DNA of 64,000 bases from Micropterix aruncella (GCA_944548615.1 OX155952.1:35723788-35787787), one strand, 5' to 3'. Shown: positions 42,350 through 54,326, counted from the stretch's first letter. Notes: generated from the sequence alone by a model not told the origin. Program-made: numbers and translations.

Positions 42350-43110
42350 TAATAAAACCCTTTATTTTCACGAAAATAAAGGCGAGCTTATTTCCTTGCA
42401 GTAATATCTATCGGCTAACCTATAACTTAAGTCTATATCATAAATTTTGGGTTGGCTACAGATAATAAAACAATGATAAAATGAACTGAAAACTAGAAAA
42501 AAATATATTAACAGAAGAAAAACAAATTGTTAAAATTAAATAATGAGGCAGAGGAAGGAAGGAGACGAAGATGAAGGGATTCGAGAAGGAGAGGTAGAAG
42601 GAAGGTTGTTTATGTTGTGGTATTAGGTTTATATGTTTATTGAGCCTAGCTTGAACGTGGTGATGCTAGGGGCCTTTCTAACATTATTATGTGAAGCATT
42701 CCAGACCGTGCAGCTTCCACGGAGAAATCGTAACAGAAAATGATAATAAAATAGAAAAACAAATTACCAAAATTAAAAAAGACGCAGAGGGATGAAAGAA
42801 GACCAAGGAAGGAAAGGGATCCGAGAAGGAGGAAGGATAAAGGAGGAGGAGGGTTAGTTATGTTATGGTCTTGGCTCGAACGTGGTCATGCTGGGGGCTT
42901 TTCTGACATTATTTGGTAAACCATTCCAGGGTTGTGTATCTTCTACGAAGATGGAGTAAGAGAAAAAGTCGCTGCTGTGACCATGGATGGATAACAAGTT
43001 ATTGCCCTCTGATCTGAGGGGACTGCCGTGCGCAGATAGAGCGGTGAACTTTTTGGCGAGATTAAGCTGCACGCCATGTCGAGGATTCTATATAACAGTC
43101 TAATTCGCTG
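42350..43110 (-). pseudogene. LINE 3' end with internal tandem duplication
   Basis: A minus frame at 42863-43072 encodes SSDFFSYSIFVEDTQPWNGL, then NNVRKAPSMTTF, the same RT C-terminal tail type as 28990-29385. A second diverged copy, WNASHNNVRKAPSITTFK, lies at about 42640-42720, because about 245 bases (42495-42740 and 42741-42985) are tandemly duplicated. The 3' end (AATAAGCTCGCCTTTATTTT, then AATAAAGGGTTTTATTATTA) is at about 42355-42395. Confidence 0.7.
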
Positions 43111-43768
43111 CATGTGTCGTTCTTTCAGCCTGGAATGAACGTAGAGAGTTACGGACGAAAACTGTCTACCGTCTAGCTACGCCAACTCACCCGTAAGAAG
43201 CCAACACCTTACCGCGAGACACTGGGATGTGCAACCAGCGGGCCGACCTTACGCCATCACTACCAGTTTTTGACGGATTTCTTGTTCCACCAGTCTGGTC
43301 ACACGTCCAAGGTCACTTACGCGGCCTCTACCTAATGTTATCGGAAGTTCAGTTCGAATTAATCGCGGACCGTGGCGCCCTTCGCCCGTCTGTTCACGCA
43401 GGATCGGGTACCCAACGGGTCATTTCAAGAGTAGCTGATATCAGGTCAAAAACCACCCCTGCACCCAGTATTTTCTCCAGTTATTCGCCGGAGTGCTCAG
43501 TCAATAGGCTGATGCCGCACGGTGGGCCAACCGCTCAGAAGCGCCCGAAGGACATCCCCAGGAGAACTGATCCACCTCGGCAATGGCAGGGGAAACAAAG
43601 TCCTTACCGAGGCAGACCTTCTTCGAGGATGCTACTGGATAGGGGCTGAGCCGTGAGTTGAGCCGACCAGAAATAACAAGCAGGTCTTGATGGCCCAGCT
43701 GCACGAGAACCGTTAGCTCCTAAGCATAGTAAGAAGTATAGTAAGAAGAAGTATAGTAAGAAGTAGCT
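43111..43768 (+). repeat. R1 family copy H, 5' truncated, with repeat tail
   Basis: Begins inside the 5' hairpin (GTGTCGTTCTTTCAGCCTGG) and ends ACCGTTAGCTCC at 43720, followed by three AGTATAGTAAGAAG units to 43768. It is the branch of R1 closest to copy E (CGGCCTCTACCTAATGTTAT). Confidence 0.75.
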
Positions 43769-43769
43769 C

Positions 43770-44632
43770 CCAAGTAACAAGCATGAGTCTATGACATTAC
43801 GCCATCTGATCGACAGTCCAAATATAAAGTCAGCGAAAATGACCCCATCCGCTCAGATGGATCCTCGCCGCCACGACGCCTACGCAATGGCGAATACTCT
43901 GACGTTTGACATATTGTCAAGGAAATTCGGCAATACAAACTCGACGGTCGGGCAACAATAAAGTTTGCCCTGTCGACAATTGTGCCGAATTAATCACACT
44001 CGTATTTGGGCACGACGGTTAACCGACTGTGAAACGAGGCGCGCAAATGTTACTCGTTTCGCCAAAAACTAATCTTGATCTTTGGAAACTTGCGAAAAAA
44101 ATATTCTCAAATGAAGTGCGAGAAAAAGTCCTAACGCATTGCGATTGATCAAATAAGTTTTCGGGGCAAGGGAAAGGGTTAATATAGTTGCACCAGAAAG
44201 CCATCGTATTTTTATACTGCAAAAGTATGATCTTAGGACGATATTTGTGTTAAAAAGAGACGAACACTGTGTGCCAAGCTTTGAAAAAAAAATAAACTTT
44301 TAAATGCGAATTCATTTATTAGTACATAACAAACGCAATAAAAATAACATCGTAATTCCCAAAGTGCGCCTGTGTTTATACCAAAATCATTTTTAGGTTT
44401 CAGCTTTAAATTTTAACCTGTTACTCAGAAGTTAAGAAACTCCAAGAGGTTGCATTTAAGAAATGCATAAAAAGAAACCTAGCCCATCTCTATAATTTGG
44501 ATGAATTTGACAAGTCTGTCTTAGATTTAAAAACATAGTTAAAACATGCTTTAAATCTTTTTGTATATTCTTGAATAAACATTTTTGTATACTTATTTAT
44601 GTGGTAATATGATATTGATTATTTCCATATTC
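43770..44632. other. No gene seen
   Basis: Includes a CpG-rich stretch at 43800-44050 of unique appearance and AT-rich DNA after it. Confidence 0.45.
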
Positions 44633-44640
44633 TTTAGAGC

Positions 44641-44817
44641 ATCGGTTCCTAAACTGGGTTCCGCGGAACTTTTATAGTGGTTAACTTTTTTTAACAACGC
44701 CTACGACGCTATAGATACCCTAAAACCTCTCCCCCACTCTCCCCCGGAAGAGCGTTCCGCCAAATGTAATGCGACTCACTAGGGGTTCCGTATCTGAAAT
44801 AGTTTGGGAGCACCTGA
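44641..44817. mobile_element. hAT-type MITE, 177 bp, 8-bp target duplication
   Basis: Flanked by TTTAGAGC at 44633-44640 and 44818-44825, a perfect 8-bp duplication as made by hAT transposases. Ends are ATCGGTTCCTAAACTGGG and, inverted, TCAGGTGCTCCCAAACTA, which follow the hAT C-A-G-G-TTCTCAAACT pattern. No coding capacity. Confidence 0.75.
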
Positions 44818-44829
44818 TTTAGAGCAGTG

Positions 44830-45710
44830 ATTGTAAAGGCTGCGCCGCGGCGCTCCGGAGCGCCATAGAGAGTAAACAGGGGCGCCACGAGGCACTCCTG
44901 CGAATGCAAACCGCTTTAGTACTCAAAGCACACTGACTGACTTTTGCGAACACCTGTCAAATCTCAATGACTGATTTGATTTTTAAAAAAATGGGAAGAA
45001 AGTTTAGTTGTCACGTTTGAACTTCTATTTTATGCAATACTATTTTCAACTAAGTGAATATTGATTGAGATCTTGCTTTTAGGTGTAATTTCAATAACTT
45101 AAGAGTAAAGAATTATTTCGTCGTCTGTAGTTTCCATTTTTGTGAACCATTGCGATTAGAAATTATTTCTTTGGTGTCTTTGAGTGGCGGCGACGAGAAA
45201 TCGTGAATTTTGACCAAATCACGAAATTTTGCGGCAAGTTCAAAATTGGCAGCAACGGGATCGAGAATTGTCCGGCCACAAAGTCAGAGTCCGGACGACG
45301 GACTTAAATGAACGGAATAAATTACAACGTTTACTGGCGAGTTTCTGGGCCGACCGCGACCCGGAAACAACTTGCTTTATTGTTTTCTTGGCTCGGCACG
45401 GCAAATGGTGGTTTCACCCCTTCCTTTTCACCCCGGCGACTATCGCAGTGTACGTATGTTCGCGGTACCATTTCCTTTGCAACTGTAACTTTAAATGCGT
45501 GTTCATTTCCGACCTCGCCGGACGGTGGGCGACTTTAAATCAACGAAACGGCGACAACAACAAAAATATGGCCGTCTTTGTTCTCATAAACAACAATACA
45601 ATAATGAAATATTCATACATAACATTTAATAAGATATATAGTAAAAAAGCATTTTTAAAAACGATTTTTTATTAAAATGCTCTGAAAATAAAATAGAACG
45701 GGCTACTATA
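44830..45710. other. No gene recognised
   Basis: A 148-codon frame at 45229-45675 starts with TTG and looks like translated repeat or spacer; no domain is seen. Confidence 0.4.
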
Positions 45711-45905
45711 ATTGAATTTTGTGACTTCGCTGTTGACCGTTGATGAGTCCCCTCGTCGGGAGCCAACCCTGGGTGCAGTAGCTATGTCATAGTGGAACTT
45801 AGAACTGGCTATCATAATTAAATACTATACAAAATTTCGTGTCTGTGCTGTTGACCGTTGAAGAGTCTTCTCGTTGGAAGCCGACCCTGGGTGCAGCAGC
45901 CATAT
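45660..45905 (-). repeat. Minisatellite of 118-119 bp, two units, inverted to 700-1192
   Basis: Two units (GCTGTTGACCGTTGATGAGT at 45728 and its near copy at about 45847) are the reverse complement of the array at 700-1165, with the shared TTTTATTAAAATGCTCT flank at 45667-45683. Confidence 0.8.
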
Positions 45906-45909
45906 CAAG

Positions 45910-47325
45910 AGTAATAATTTTATAAAAATGCAAGAATCATAATATGGTACATACGTAATTACCTTAAAAGCCATGTTATTAATTTTGTATTTATTCTTAC
46001 GTGTGTTTTAAAACAGCTTCCTTATTTTTAGTAAAATATATGATATTTTTGTCTAGGATGTTGTTAGAACTTGAATTCTATTATATCTACAGTCGGTATG
46101 GGATACACAATCGACATTTACCGCCAAATATACAATGATGGTATTGTATAATATACATAATACTATTAAATAATAAGCTAGATCTAGGACAATTACAGCT
46201 TACATCTTATTTTTGTCGCAAAGTTTGTCAAAAAAAAAAAAAGAAACTAAAAATAACGACTACCAGCCCTGGTCTCCCTTAGTATTACATCCCTATTAAT
46301 AAATACTGTATTTTAAAATTAAAGGATCGCTCCCGCCTTAGTGACAACCAAATGTGAAGACGTTCGCGAACGATAAAAATCAAGTGAAATATAAATAACA
46401 ATTCTAAACATATTAATATAAATCTGCCATGAATAATAATTTATGGAAACTAGCGAAGTGAAGTCTTTTGATGTGAATGAATTATAGGATCATAATTCAT
46501 AGTGGGCGTGTTCACTTGCTGCCACTCTTCCATTCAAAGTGACTGACGTCAGACAATTCTTTTCGTAATATCATCTTCGTCTAATCTTAAGATACCTTGC
46601 ATAAGCATATTCCAACATCTGAATCTCACGAAGCCTTGCGGGATTATTTCTATACGCCCACAATAAGTCGTTTTTTTGGTGAGATTGCGATGAATCTATC
46701 TTCAAAAAAATATTCTCGTAAAATCAAATTTCAAACAAGCGAAAAAAGCGCCGACTCTACGGAAGCTTACAGGATCCTAAACTGTGCGATCCAAACTGTC
46801 AATAGCGCCAAGATTTAGTAAGGAGATTGAAGTGGAACGAGTAGAGAATTGATTTAATACCCTTCGTCTAGTCGAGCATCCAAATTTATGGGTCACTATT
46901 AATATGTAACAAAAAAAAAATGAATGGCTTACACTTTTGCTACGATGGCTTCTTTGGGGCAAATGGAAATTGGCGGGGTCGTTACCGGAAGAAATATATT
47001 GTTGGGAATTTCGATGATTTGTGGGTAGGCCTATTATTTTACAAGGGAATCTTTATATGTATAATGACAGAAACAGAATAAGGATGTAAGAAAAAGTTAA
47101 AAGGTGAATATCTACACTGAGATAAAAACTCTCAGCAGTCGGTAATGGTTATCCAGAAAATGTCAGAATAATTAACCCGGTAGTTTAAAGAAGGGAATAA
47201 ATCAACCCAAATTCGCAATTTGACATTTTGATGAAAACGTCATCTCAAAACGTCGACACATCTATTAGCCTTAAGAAGGCCACAAAAACTGTTTTTACTG
47301 CGGAGATATGGGTGAACAAATTTAG
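45910..47325. other. No gene seen
   Basis: AT-rich spacer. A 73-codon frame at 46597-46818 has no recognisable content. Confidence 0.5.
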
Positions 47326-47328
47326 TAG

Positions 47329-47370
47329 CAGTTTGAAGAAGGAAACAAATCCGGTTTCTTCTTCAAACTG
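47329..47370. repeat. Hairpin, 17-bp arms
   Basis: CAGTTTGAAGAAGGAAAC and GTTTCTTCTTCAAACTG pair with one extra G, leaving a short AAATCCG loop. Confidence 0.8.
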
Positions 47371-47579
47371 ATTTGCAAAATGATCATACTACGAAAATGC
47401 TTTGCCATTTGGCTTGTTTTTATAAAATATTTTCGACCGTTTGACTAGACTGAAGTTAGCAGTATTCGATCTTCATTTTGTCACGTGATCACGCACCGCG
47501 TGGCGTGACGCAATGTGTCATTCAGTCTTGTTTCTGCTGTCAAGAAGATGGCTGTGTGTGTTGTTTTAAAGAGTCAAGA

Positions 47580-47768
47580 ATGTCTAGCAGCAGTAATACG
47601 AGTTCAGATGAAGATTGTCGTGAAGGAGGCAAGGAAAGAATGCAGTCAAGGAAGAGGACGAGGAAAAGGGGAGTAAGAAACACACATCTTTATAAACATG
47701 AAGAGCAAAAAATGCATCGTCTACTCGGAGAAATACAAAACGCAAAAAATATATCGTCTACTTTTTAA
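47580..47768 (+). CDS. Short charged ORF, possible 5' coding fragment
   Basis: A 62-codon ATG frame: a Ser/acid stretch (MSSSSNTSSDEDCREGG), then a basic block (MQSRKRTRKRGVRNTHLY) and a helix-like KHEEQKMHRLLGEIQ. The S/D-rich then K/R-rich start is common in nuclear proteins and transposon-encoded proteins. A longer frame reaches back to 47478 but without ATG. No clear donor was found. It may be the N-terminus of a decayed transposon protein. Confidence 0.3.
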   Translation: MSSSSNTSSDEDCREGGKERMQSRKRTRKRGVRNTHLYKHEEQKMHRLLGEIQNAKNISSTF

Positions 47769-48002
47769 AATTAAGAGTAGCATACAAAGTTGGGTCGTTC
47801 ATGTTACTGAATATATCTTCATAAGCATTATTTCTTGCTGTGTTATTTTTATAGAGAGGTTACCGGGTATTCCAAAGTTCCAGACATTCGTGACTCCGAT
47901 AATGTCACAAAAAGCAATGTTTTATCGTCTCTCCAACGAGCCATGTCTTTTATTATTGTTTGTGAAGGCGCTCACACCGCCGCGAGGAGAGACTTGACAC
48001 TA

Positions 48003-48215
48003 GCATGCTCATAATAAGCAAACATGTTCACACGTGCTCAAGGGCACACCCCCTTCCACCCGCACCTCAGGTAGCATGCTCAAAAATCAAACAACTGTTG
48101 ATTTATGAGCATACTCGAAATAAGCATGCTCATTACTAGCAATGCTTCGACACATATGCCACTAAGTGGCAATTGCTCAATAGTAGCATGCTCTTGTGCT
48201 ATTAATGAGCATGTG
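48003..48215 (+). repeat. Cluster of AGCATGCTC motifs
   Basis: TAGCATGCTC or AAGCATGCTC at about 48002, 48073, 48122 and 48184, with GAGCATACTC and GAGCATGTGT variants between. Inverted and direct copies interleave. Confidence 0.7.
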
Positions 48216-48259
48216 TGTCAGTACTTTTACACCCTCTTCGGACGGGATACATTTTCAAA

Positions 48260-49125
48260 TGAGCTCCTTTATAAAAATAGGTTGCCGACCGCTGTTCTAG
48301 GATATCAAAATAATAATAAAAAATACATAAAACATGCTATGGGTAATAGCGTCCAATTATTTCGAGGCAAAACATAACCACAGGCGAAATTTTTGCGGCC
48401 TTTTCGGACTTTTAATTGCATCACTGCTTTTTGGGGCGTTCTTGACATCACTCTCAAGAGGTGGCCTTGTTTTTGTAATAACTACTACGCTCCGTTGGTT
48501 CTATTATGGCGAGTTGATAAATAGAGGGGTCAACCACATTTGTTATATTCGAGATTGCTAGTGATGACGATATTGCATAATATAAATGGCATGATATCTC
48601 AATGAAATTACTGCTTACTTTCGGAAGGTAAAGAAGACGACCTTACCAACGAGGGAGAAAATATCAACAAAAACGGTAGCCATATGAGTATTCTATATAC
48701 ATAGGTCCCCCTGAAAGTTTACTGGAACTGGTTACATATTATATACTGCATAAACAATTGGATAAACGATTTTAAAAAAATCTGGATAAATATATTATTT
48801 TTAAAATACAACATTTGAAAATGGAACTCTGGCTGTAGAAAAAAACTTGTTATATCTAACTGTCATTTGTTTTTTTCATTGTGGCGTCATTTAAAAAATT
48901 GCATGTCTGCATTTCTATGGATTTAAATCAAGAAAATTATCTCTGTAAGATTTTCTATGATCACTCTTAAGTGTAATTTGACAGTTCAGCAGAGCCTCGA
49001 TTGGCTTCAAACTGCTTTTGAAGCAGCGAGATGATAGCTGATTTGTAGAATTAAAACGCGGTCGTGCCAATCTCTTCGCTTGCGAATTTCGTCCAGTTTG
49101 ACTGACAACCACTGTCTACAATAAA
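48260..49125. other. No gene seen
   Basis: GTTGCCGACCGCTG at 48280 resembles a hAT right end, but no left partner was located. Otherwise plain AT-rich DNA. Confidence 0.45.
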
Positions 49126-49129
49126 ATGG

Positions 49130-49819
49130 AGCTAATGGGCCCTGTTGCAGTTTGGCCACTAAGACCCGTGTGTTCAGAGTCGGTCAAACTCACGGGTCAG
49201 CACCCATCCGTCTGCCTCCACGTAGAAGTGCGAGCCAGGGTAGGACTCTGACCTGCGGTCCAGTTTCCCTTAAGAGTCAACCTTAGGGCGCTCCTGGACG
49301 GTTTGCGCGCCGTGCGGCGTCAGCCAATCGATTGTGCATTCTGACCGACAGCCGGGAAATCTGGAAACAGTACTGTCTCCTATAGAGCGCGAGTGGTTGT
49401 ACACCTTACGGCAACTGGTCTTGAAACGACCAATCGGCTGCCCGATACCGGGTGAAAAGCCAGGGAAAGGATGCCGTGGTCCGCGATAGATTTTGCAGAC
49501 ACCGTTTCACCGCCTCGTGTGGGAGAGGACCGCGCAAGCGACCTCGATCCTGTAACCAGTCAGGAGGCAGGAGGTATCCTGAAAGTTAATTCCAGACGGA
49601 GATATCCTTCCAAACTGGTAATCAGGGGGCGAGGCTGCCCGCTGGTTACCTTTCCCGGTGCCTCGCCCCGTAAGGCGTTGGCCTCTGACGGGCAGGTGGT
49701 GTAACCAGACAGTGGATTGTTTTTCGTTTCAAGTCTTCTGCGCTCACCTCACGGGAGACAGAACGATCTAATATCGTTAAAGCTTCCTGAGGTTACGGGT
49801 TCGCCCGCTATAGTTGACA
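49130..49819 (-). repeat. R1 family copy I, full length
   Basis: Minus orientation, from GAGCTAATGGGCCCTGTTGC to CGGGTTCGCCCGCTATAGTTGACA. Read on the minus strand it keeps CCTCA/TGAGG and AACGAT/ATCGTT at the 5' end. It has about 35 extra bases near 49580-49640 (CAGGGGGCGAGGCTGCCCGC). No clear target duplication. Confidence 0.8.
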
Positions 49820-49854
49820 GCTCTAGTTGTCAACAACAAAAACATCGACCCTTT

Positions 49855-50591
49855 ATGATTGAAAAAAGACAGGCATGTGACCTACCATGAGATTCGGGCG
49901 TCTTTAGACCTAGGCATGGGTCAGGTGCAATCGATACTATACACACATCTGTCTGTGAGAAAAACAGGACGCGTCACTTGGTACAATGCCATGGTTACCT
50001 GATTCGACGAAAGGGGGCCAATTTTAGTGTGGAACATAGTAACAGGTGACAAAACATGCATTTACAGCTATCGACCAATTGGGTATTTCAAGATGAGCCG
50101 AAACCAATTAAAGTGCCGCGCGTACAAAGTGCCGCGAAGCGGATGATCGTTTCTTTTTTTAAGAAAACTGGACACGTGACTACTGTTGCTTTTGAGAATC
50201 ATCGTACCCTAGATGTTACTTAGTACCCTGGATGACAATTTGCTTGCCTGGCGGAAGTTATTAACAAACTCCGTAAAAGCAACTGTAAACACTTCATCAT
50301 CTAGCACCATGACAATGCCAGCTTTCACACGGCCAGACAGACTAAAATGAAATTTATGACTCATTAGCCATCCCCATACAGTTTTGACTTGGTACCTTGT
50401 AACTTCTTCTTGTTCCTAAAACTTAAGAACTAATTACGCGGCCAATGATTTTCCTCGTCGGAAGACGCTGTCGAAGAATGTGAAAAACATGTTTCCGATG
50501 TCAACACGGAGGATTGGAATAAATGTTATGGAAATTGGATAAGCGTATAAAAAAGTGTATCAACTCTCGCGAAGAATGTTTTGAGAAATAA
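49855..50591 (+). pseudogene. Mariner transposase, degraded
   Basis: Readable islands in plus-strand frames are VTGDKTCIYSY (first catalytic Asp region), WVFQDEPKPIKVPRVQSAAK, FFKKTGHVTTVAFENHRT and, near the end, CINSREECFEK before TAA at about 50589. The series and order match the mariner family. Many frameshifts and stops. The N-terminal DNA-binding region is unreadable and the terminal inverted repeats were not found. It lies directly right of R1 copy I. Confidence 0.75.
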
Positions 50592-50639
50592 TAATTAGAT
50601 TTTCGGCTTCATATTGTATATTTAAAAAAATATATAGAA

Positions 50640-53350
50640 ACGAACGGCTGCTGACTGACGCTGACCGCTATTCGTCAGTTTCTAGGGTTCTTATAGATTT
50701 TTTAAATACCTATAATAAAAAAATACAAATAACAACAAAACTAATGACAACAGACGATGCATCTCTGAGATGGAGATGACAGAATTGGTGAACTTGTGGA
50801 TTTCAAATTAAGCACTGGTGTGAAAGGTATCGTCCGCAAAAAGAAACATTATCGAAGCAGTTAGGGCGATGTTTTAATAATGTGTAAGATCGACGTTTTG
50901 TAAGTTTGTCCCGGAGGAGCCATACTTTTTTTATTTTTAAAAAAATCTTTAAAAAAAAAAAACAACAGCTTTAGAGTAGTCCTACGTACTATAGATAATA
51001 TTTCATGGGGTTTTTTGGTGTAAAACTAAAAACGTTTTCTACTGATTATTATTATATACCTACATTATAATACGCTTCGAACATGTTAAATATTTTATTT
51101 AAAATTTTATTTTTAATCTGTAATTTTTGCAGAGGCGACTTGCTTGAATTGCGATTTACTGATGAGCATACCATCAAAGCAATTTATAATTTGCAATTAT
51201 GAGCTCATCATACTGGGCACCGGCGAGAAGAGTGCGTTATTGGCTGAACAATGCGGCATTCGGAACACATCGCAACGACGAGTTCTGAGGGTCAACGGAA
51301 CGTTCATCAGGAAACAGGTCAGCAGAGCAGGGCAGTCGAACTTATAGGTAAATAGTGAATTAACGATGAGAAGATCTATAAGAGTACGTCTCTTCTTCAG
51401 ATATATTGATAAACAATCGAGCACTGGTTGAATTCCTCGTGCTAAAAAACACTATCGATTTGTTTCAGCGAGCAGGAGATGTTTCATGTGATATGTTACG
51501 TTTACATAGATCAGTTCAGCCGATATCATGTTTCCCCGAAAAAAGGCTCGTCATTTTCGGCAATAACGCGCGCCGTCGACTCACGGCGCAAACATTTTCT
51601 ACCCCCGTTTTCGCACCGAGTGCTTGTAGATTAAAGAGAGGATTTTTTGAAAAACATTCTAATGAACATTTTGTAGTTTTTTCCTGGAACATGTCTTCAA
51701 GAATACAAATGAAATGCTGGAAATGTTAGATCAGTTAAGATTTATTAAGAGTAACGACCAGTTAACCATCTTCCATTAAAAGTCGACTAGAAGGGAAAAA
51801 TAAACTGATAAAGTCGATAAAAGAACTGGCCAAGCCTGGATGTTAACTATTGAAGTAACCAGGAAATGAGGGAAAGTGTGATGCTGACCTGTAGAGAAAT
51901 ACAGAGTAAAAAGTGAAACACGTCGTGCTTTAATCATACTCTTCGGTCGAAAGAATAAACTTGGAACAAAGATAAAATAGTAAGAGACAAGAGAATCCAA
52001 GAATTATAAATTGCCCACTGAGCATGGCAGCAAGCATAAGCTCGAACGGCACTCATGGAAGATTTTAGGAAGACCCACTCATAATATGTGGTGGGGTGAT
52101 ACAGGATGATATATAAAGAAGACAAAGAATGAACTTGAAGTCAATAATTCAACATGAAGTCAAAGAAGTCAATGATTGTAGGCTAAAAGTGAATTATTTT
52201 TAAGTTGCAGAGAGAGAGAGACAGAGAGAGAGAGAGCGAGAGAGCGAGAGTGAGATATGAGAAGCAGTAAAGTGATAAAACGACCAACTGGCGCGAACGT
52301 GGAAATGTAAAACCTAAAATAAGGCAGACAGAGACTATCGACATGATGTGAATATGCCTCTACCGCCAGTGATGATAATGAGAATAATCAAAGAATCCTC
52401 TGTGCGCCGCACGGTGGGGTATGAAATCCCACCGTGCGACGTAACGAATCCATAAATTAAATCAAAACCACTTATTATTTTTTTTATATATGTTAAAAAA
52501 CGCCTAACCAGATATTTTCAAGATAATATTCCAAATGAATGGAGAACTCTCATACATTGAAAATTTTACTTTTTTGGCAAGTGCCACAATCATAATAAAA
52601 TAATTTTATGTTATTCCTCAGCCAACTCATCGTATAGATGAAGACAAACATAACAAACGATTAATAAATGTTTCGAACTATCAGTGCTATCTACACGTCG
52701 CGTTTCTTAGTAAAATCCCAGCTGCCAAATCGTAATGAGGCGTTGAGAAATCTAATACGCCATATACTCAATGATAATATACGTAGACGGAGGCTAAATT
52801 GAATTATCTTATTAAGTGGACACGACTGTGTTTTCACCGACTAAATGTCATCTCTTATCTCACACTTGGGTGAATATTGGGGGTACCAACTCTGAAAAAA
52901 AGATAGACTCCTTAAATAACGATATTTGTGACTAAAATAATGGCCGAACACTGTACATTATCAATAGTTTAATTAAGCCACTGATGAAAGCAGTCGCACC
53001 CGGTAGAAATCGCATCCGGTAGCGTAATTTCGACTTTTGATCGAATTGTTCCATACTTTGCCCAATGTGCGCCGCGGGTTGCGAACGCATCATTTCCGCT
53101 CCACCGTCCGCGTAGCAAGAATGCTCTTTCTTTAATATTGTTCGAAGAAAACGAGACGTGAGCTGCGCGTAATCACCAATATCCACTTTTACTTAGTCTT
53201 ACGGATCGCACGAGCAGCGAAATAATATATTCAGCGCGTGCTCGCTTGGATATTGCAACTTTTGTGAATACATACGTTTTTATGAACAGCTCTATATTAT
53301 TAATCACAAACAAAACCATTGTGGAAGATATAGCTGTAGAAATAGTTTTA
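50640..53350. other. Long spacer, no gene accepted
   Basis: Contains a (GA)n tract at 52206-52258. Open frames at 51144-51347, 51406-51729 and 52932-53186 (minus) start with TTG or GTG. The first includes GTGEKSALLAEQCGIRNTSQ, the third is GC-richer than its surroundings; neither matches a family I know. A distant match to the 5878 repeat is seen near 52680-52770. Confidence 0.4.
52206..52258 (+). repeat. (GA)n microsatellite
   Basis: GAGAGAGAGAGACAGAGAGA with C interruptions, about 50 bases. Confidence 0.9.
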
Positions 53351-53365
53351 GAATATGTTCCAGAT

Positions 53366-54108
53366 CAGTGTTTTTCAACCAGTGGGTGGCGACCCCTTGG
53401 GGCAAAGACAGTCGCAAAGAGACTCCCGGGGGGTCGCAGGCTGTCTAAAAATAAAAAATAAAAAATATTACAAAATGTTTATTGTATAATATGCAAACAT
53501 TTACAGCTTTGGAAGAGAAGCATATTTATTATGTATTAGCCTAGACAACGGCGGCTGCAACGTCGCCGAAACGTCGGGTGCTACAAAAGTTCACTCGGTA
53601 AATTAGTTTTTTATCTTATGTATAATATTTATTATGTGTTTTTGCCATGTTGTTTTACAAAAGTTTATGTTTATCTAAGATGAAAACAGGTAAGTACAGC
53701 TTCGAAAATGAAAAATAGTTAATTTAATGTGGTTTCCGCCATTGTTTTAAAAAAAATATATTTATTGAATGCCTACAGTTATAGCTATGGAAGAGACTAA
53801 GGGTGGTCGAGATAACTAAGTTACAGTATAAGCCCTCTTGTTTTTTTCGCCGTTTTTTTCGCCGCAACGTTTTTTTCGCCGTGAAATAATCGTCAGTAGG
53901 ACATGGATCACTGTGGAAGCTTGTCCAAGGGAACTGCAGAAAAACGGACGGTGCCGCCGCGCGGCCGTGTCTGCGGACAATCTTCCACAGTGATTCATAC
54001 AACACTAACCACCGCGCCTAGACACTGCGAATAAACCGTAGATTTTCACAGCTAAAAAACGTGTGTGGACAAGAAGGCTAAGGAAGTCGAATAGGTTGAA
54101 AAACACTG
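53366..54108. mobile_element. hAT-type non-autonomous element, 743 bp
   Basis: CAGTGTTTTTCAACC at 53366 is exactly inverted at 54094-54108. Flanks TTCCAGAT (53358-53365) and TTCTAGAT (54109-54116) match at 7 of 8 bases, an aged 8-bp duplication. No transposase is encoded. It contains a half copy of the fold-back element (53535-53630) and a GC-rich GTGGCGACCCCTTGGGG segment near its left end. Confidence 0.8.
53535..53630. repeat. Half copy of the fold-back element inside the hAT element
   Basis: Carries CAACGGCGGCTGCAACGTCG, CCGAAACGTCGGGTGCTACA and CTCGGTAAATTAGTTTTTTA, the right-arm sequence of 40943-41142. Confidence 0.7.
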
Positions 54109-54326
54109 TTCTAGATGTATAAACAGGCTGTTAGGTACCCAAAATCCTATATTTCGTGGGGTGTTTCTGTTCATCAAACTAAACATTAAAATACTGTTAT
54201 TTTTTAGATTTTTACAGCAAATGATTGGACATGAAAAACTGTGCTGAAAACCAAAGACAGGTTTCTAAATTTCCTGATACTGGGAAATATGATTCAATAG
54301 TTTAAAAAACTAAAAAACACGATTTT

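Noticed and set aside
45229..45675. 148-codon plus-strand frame
   Set aside because: No ATG at the start, no recognisable domain, and AT-rich decay in its second half.
45728..45780. Hammerhead-ribozyme-like TGATGAG with a TCCC/GGGA stem in the minisatellite
   Set aside because: The GAAA core segment is missing and the stem is not kept in the second unit or in the 700-1165 array.
51144..51347. Frame with GTGEKSALLAEQCGIRNTSQ, possible exon after a TTTTTGCAG acceptor
   Set aside because: Starts with TTG, the acceptor lies in another context, and I cannot assign a family or find a donor with confidence.
52932..53186. 84-codon GC-rich minus-strand frame
   Set aside because: GTG start and no recognisable family; may be a conserved non-coding block.
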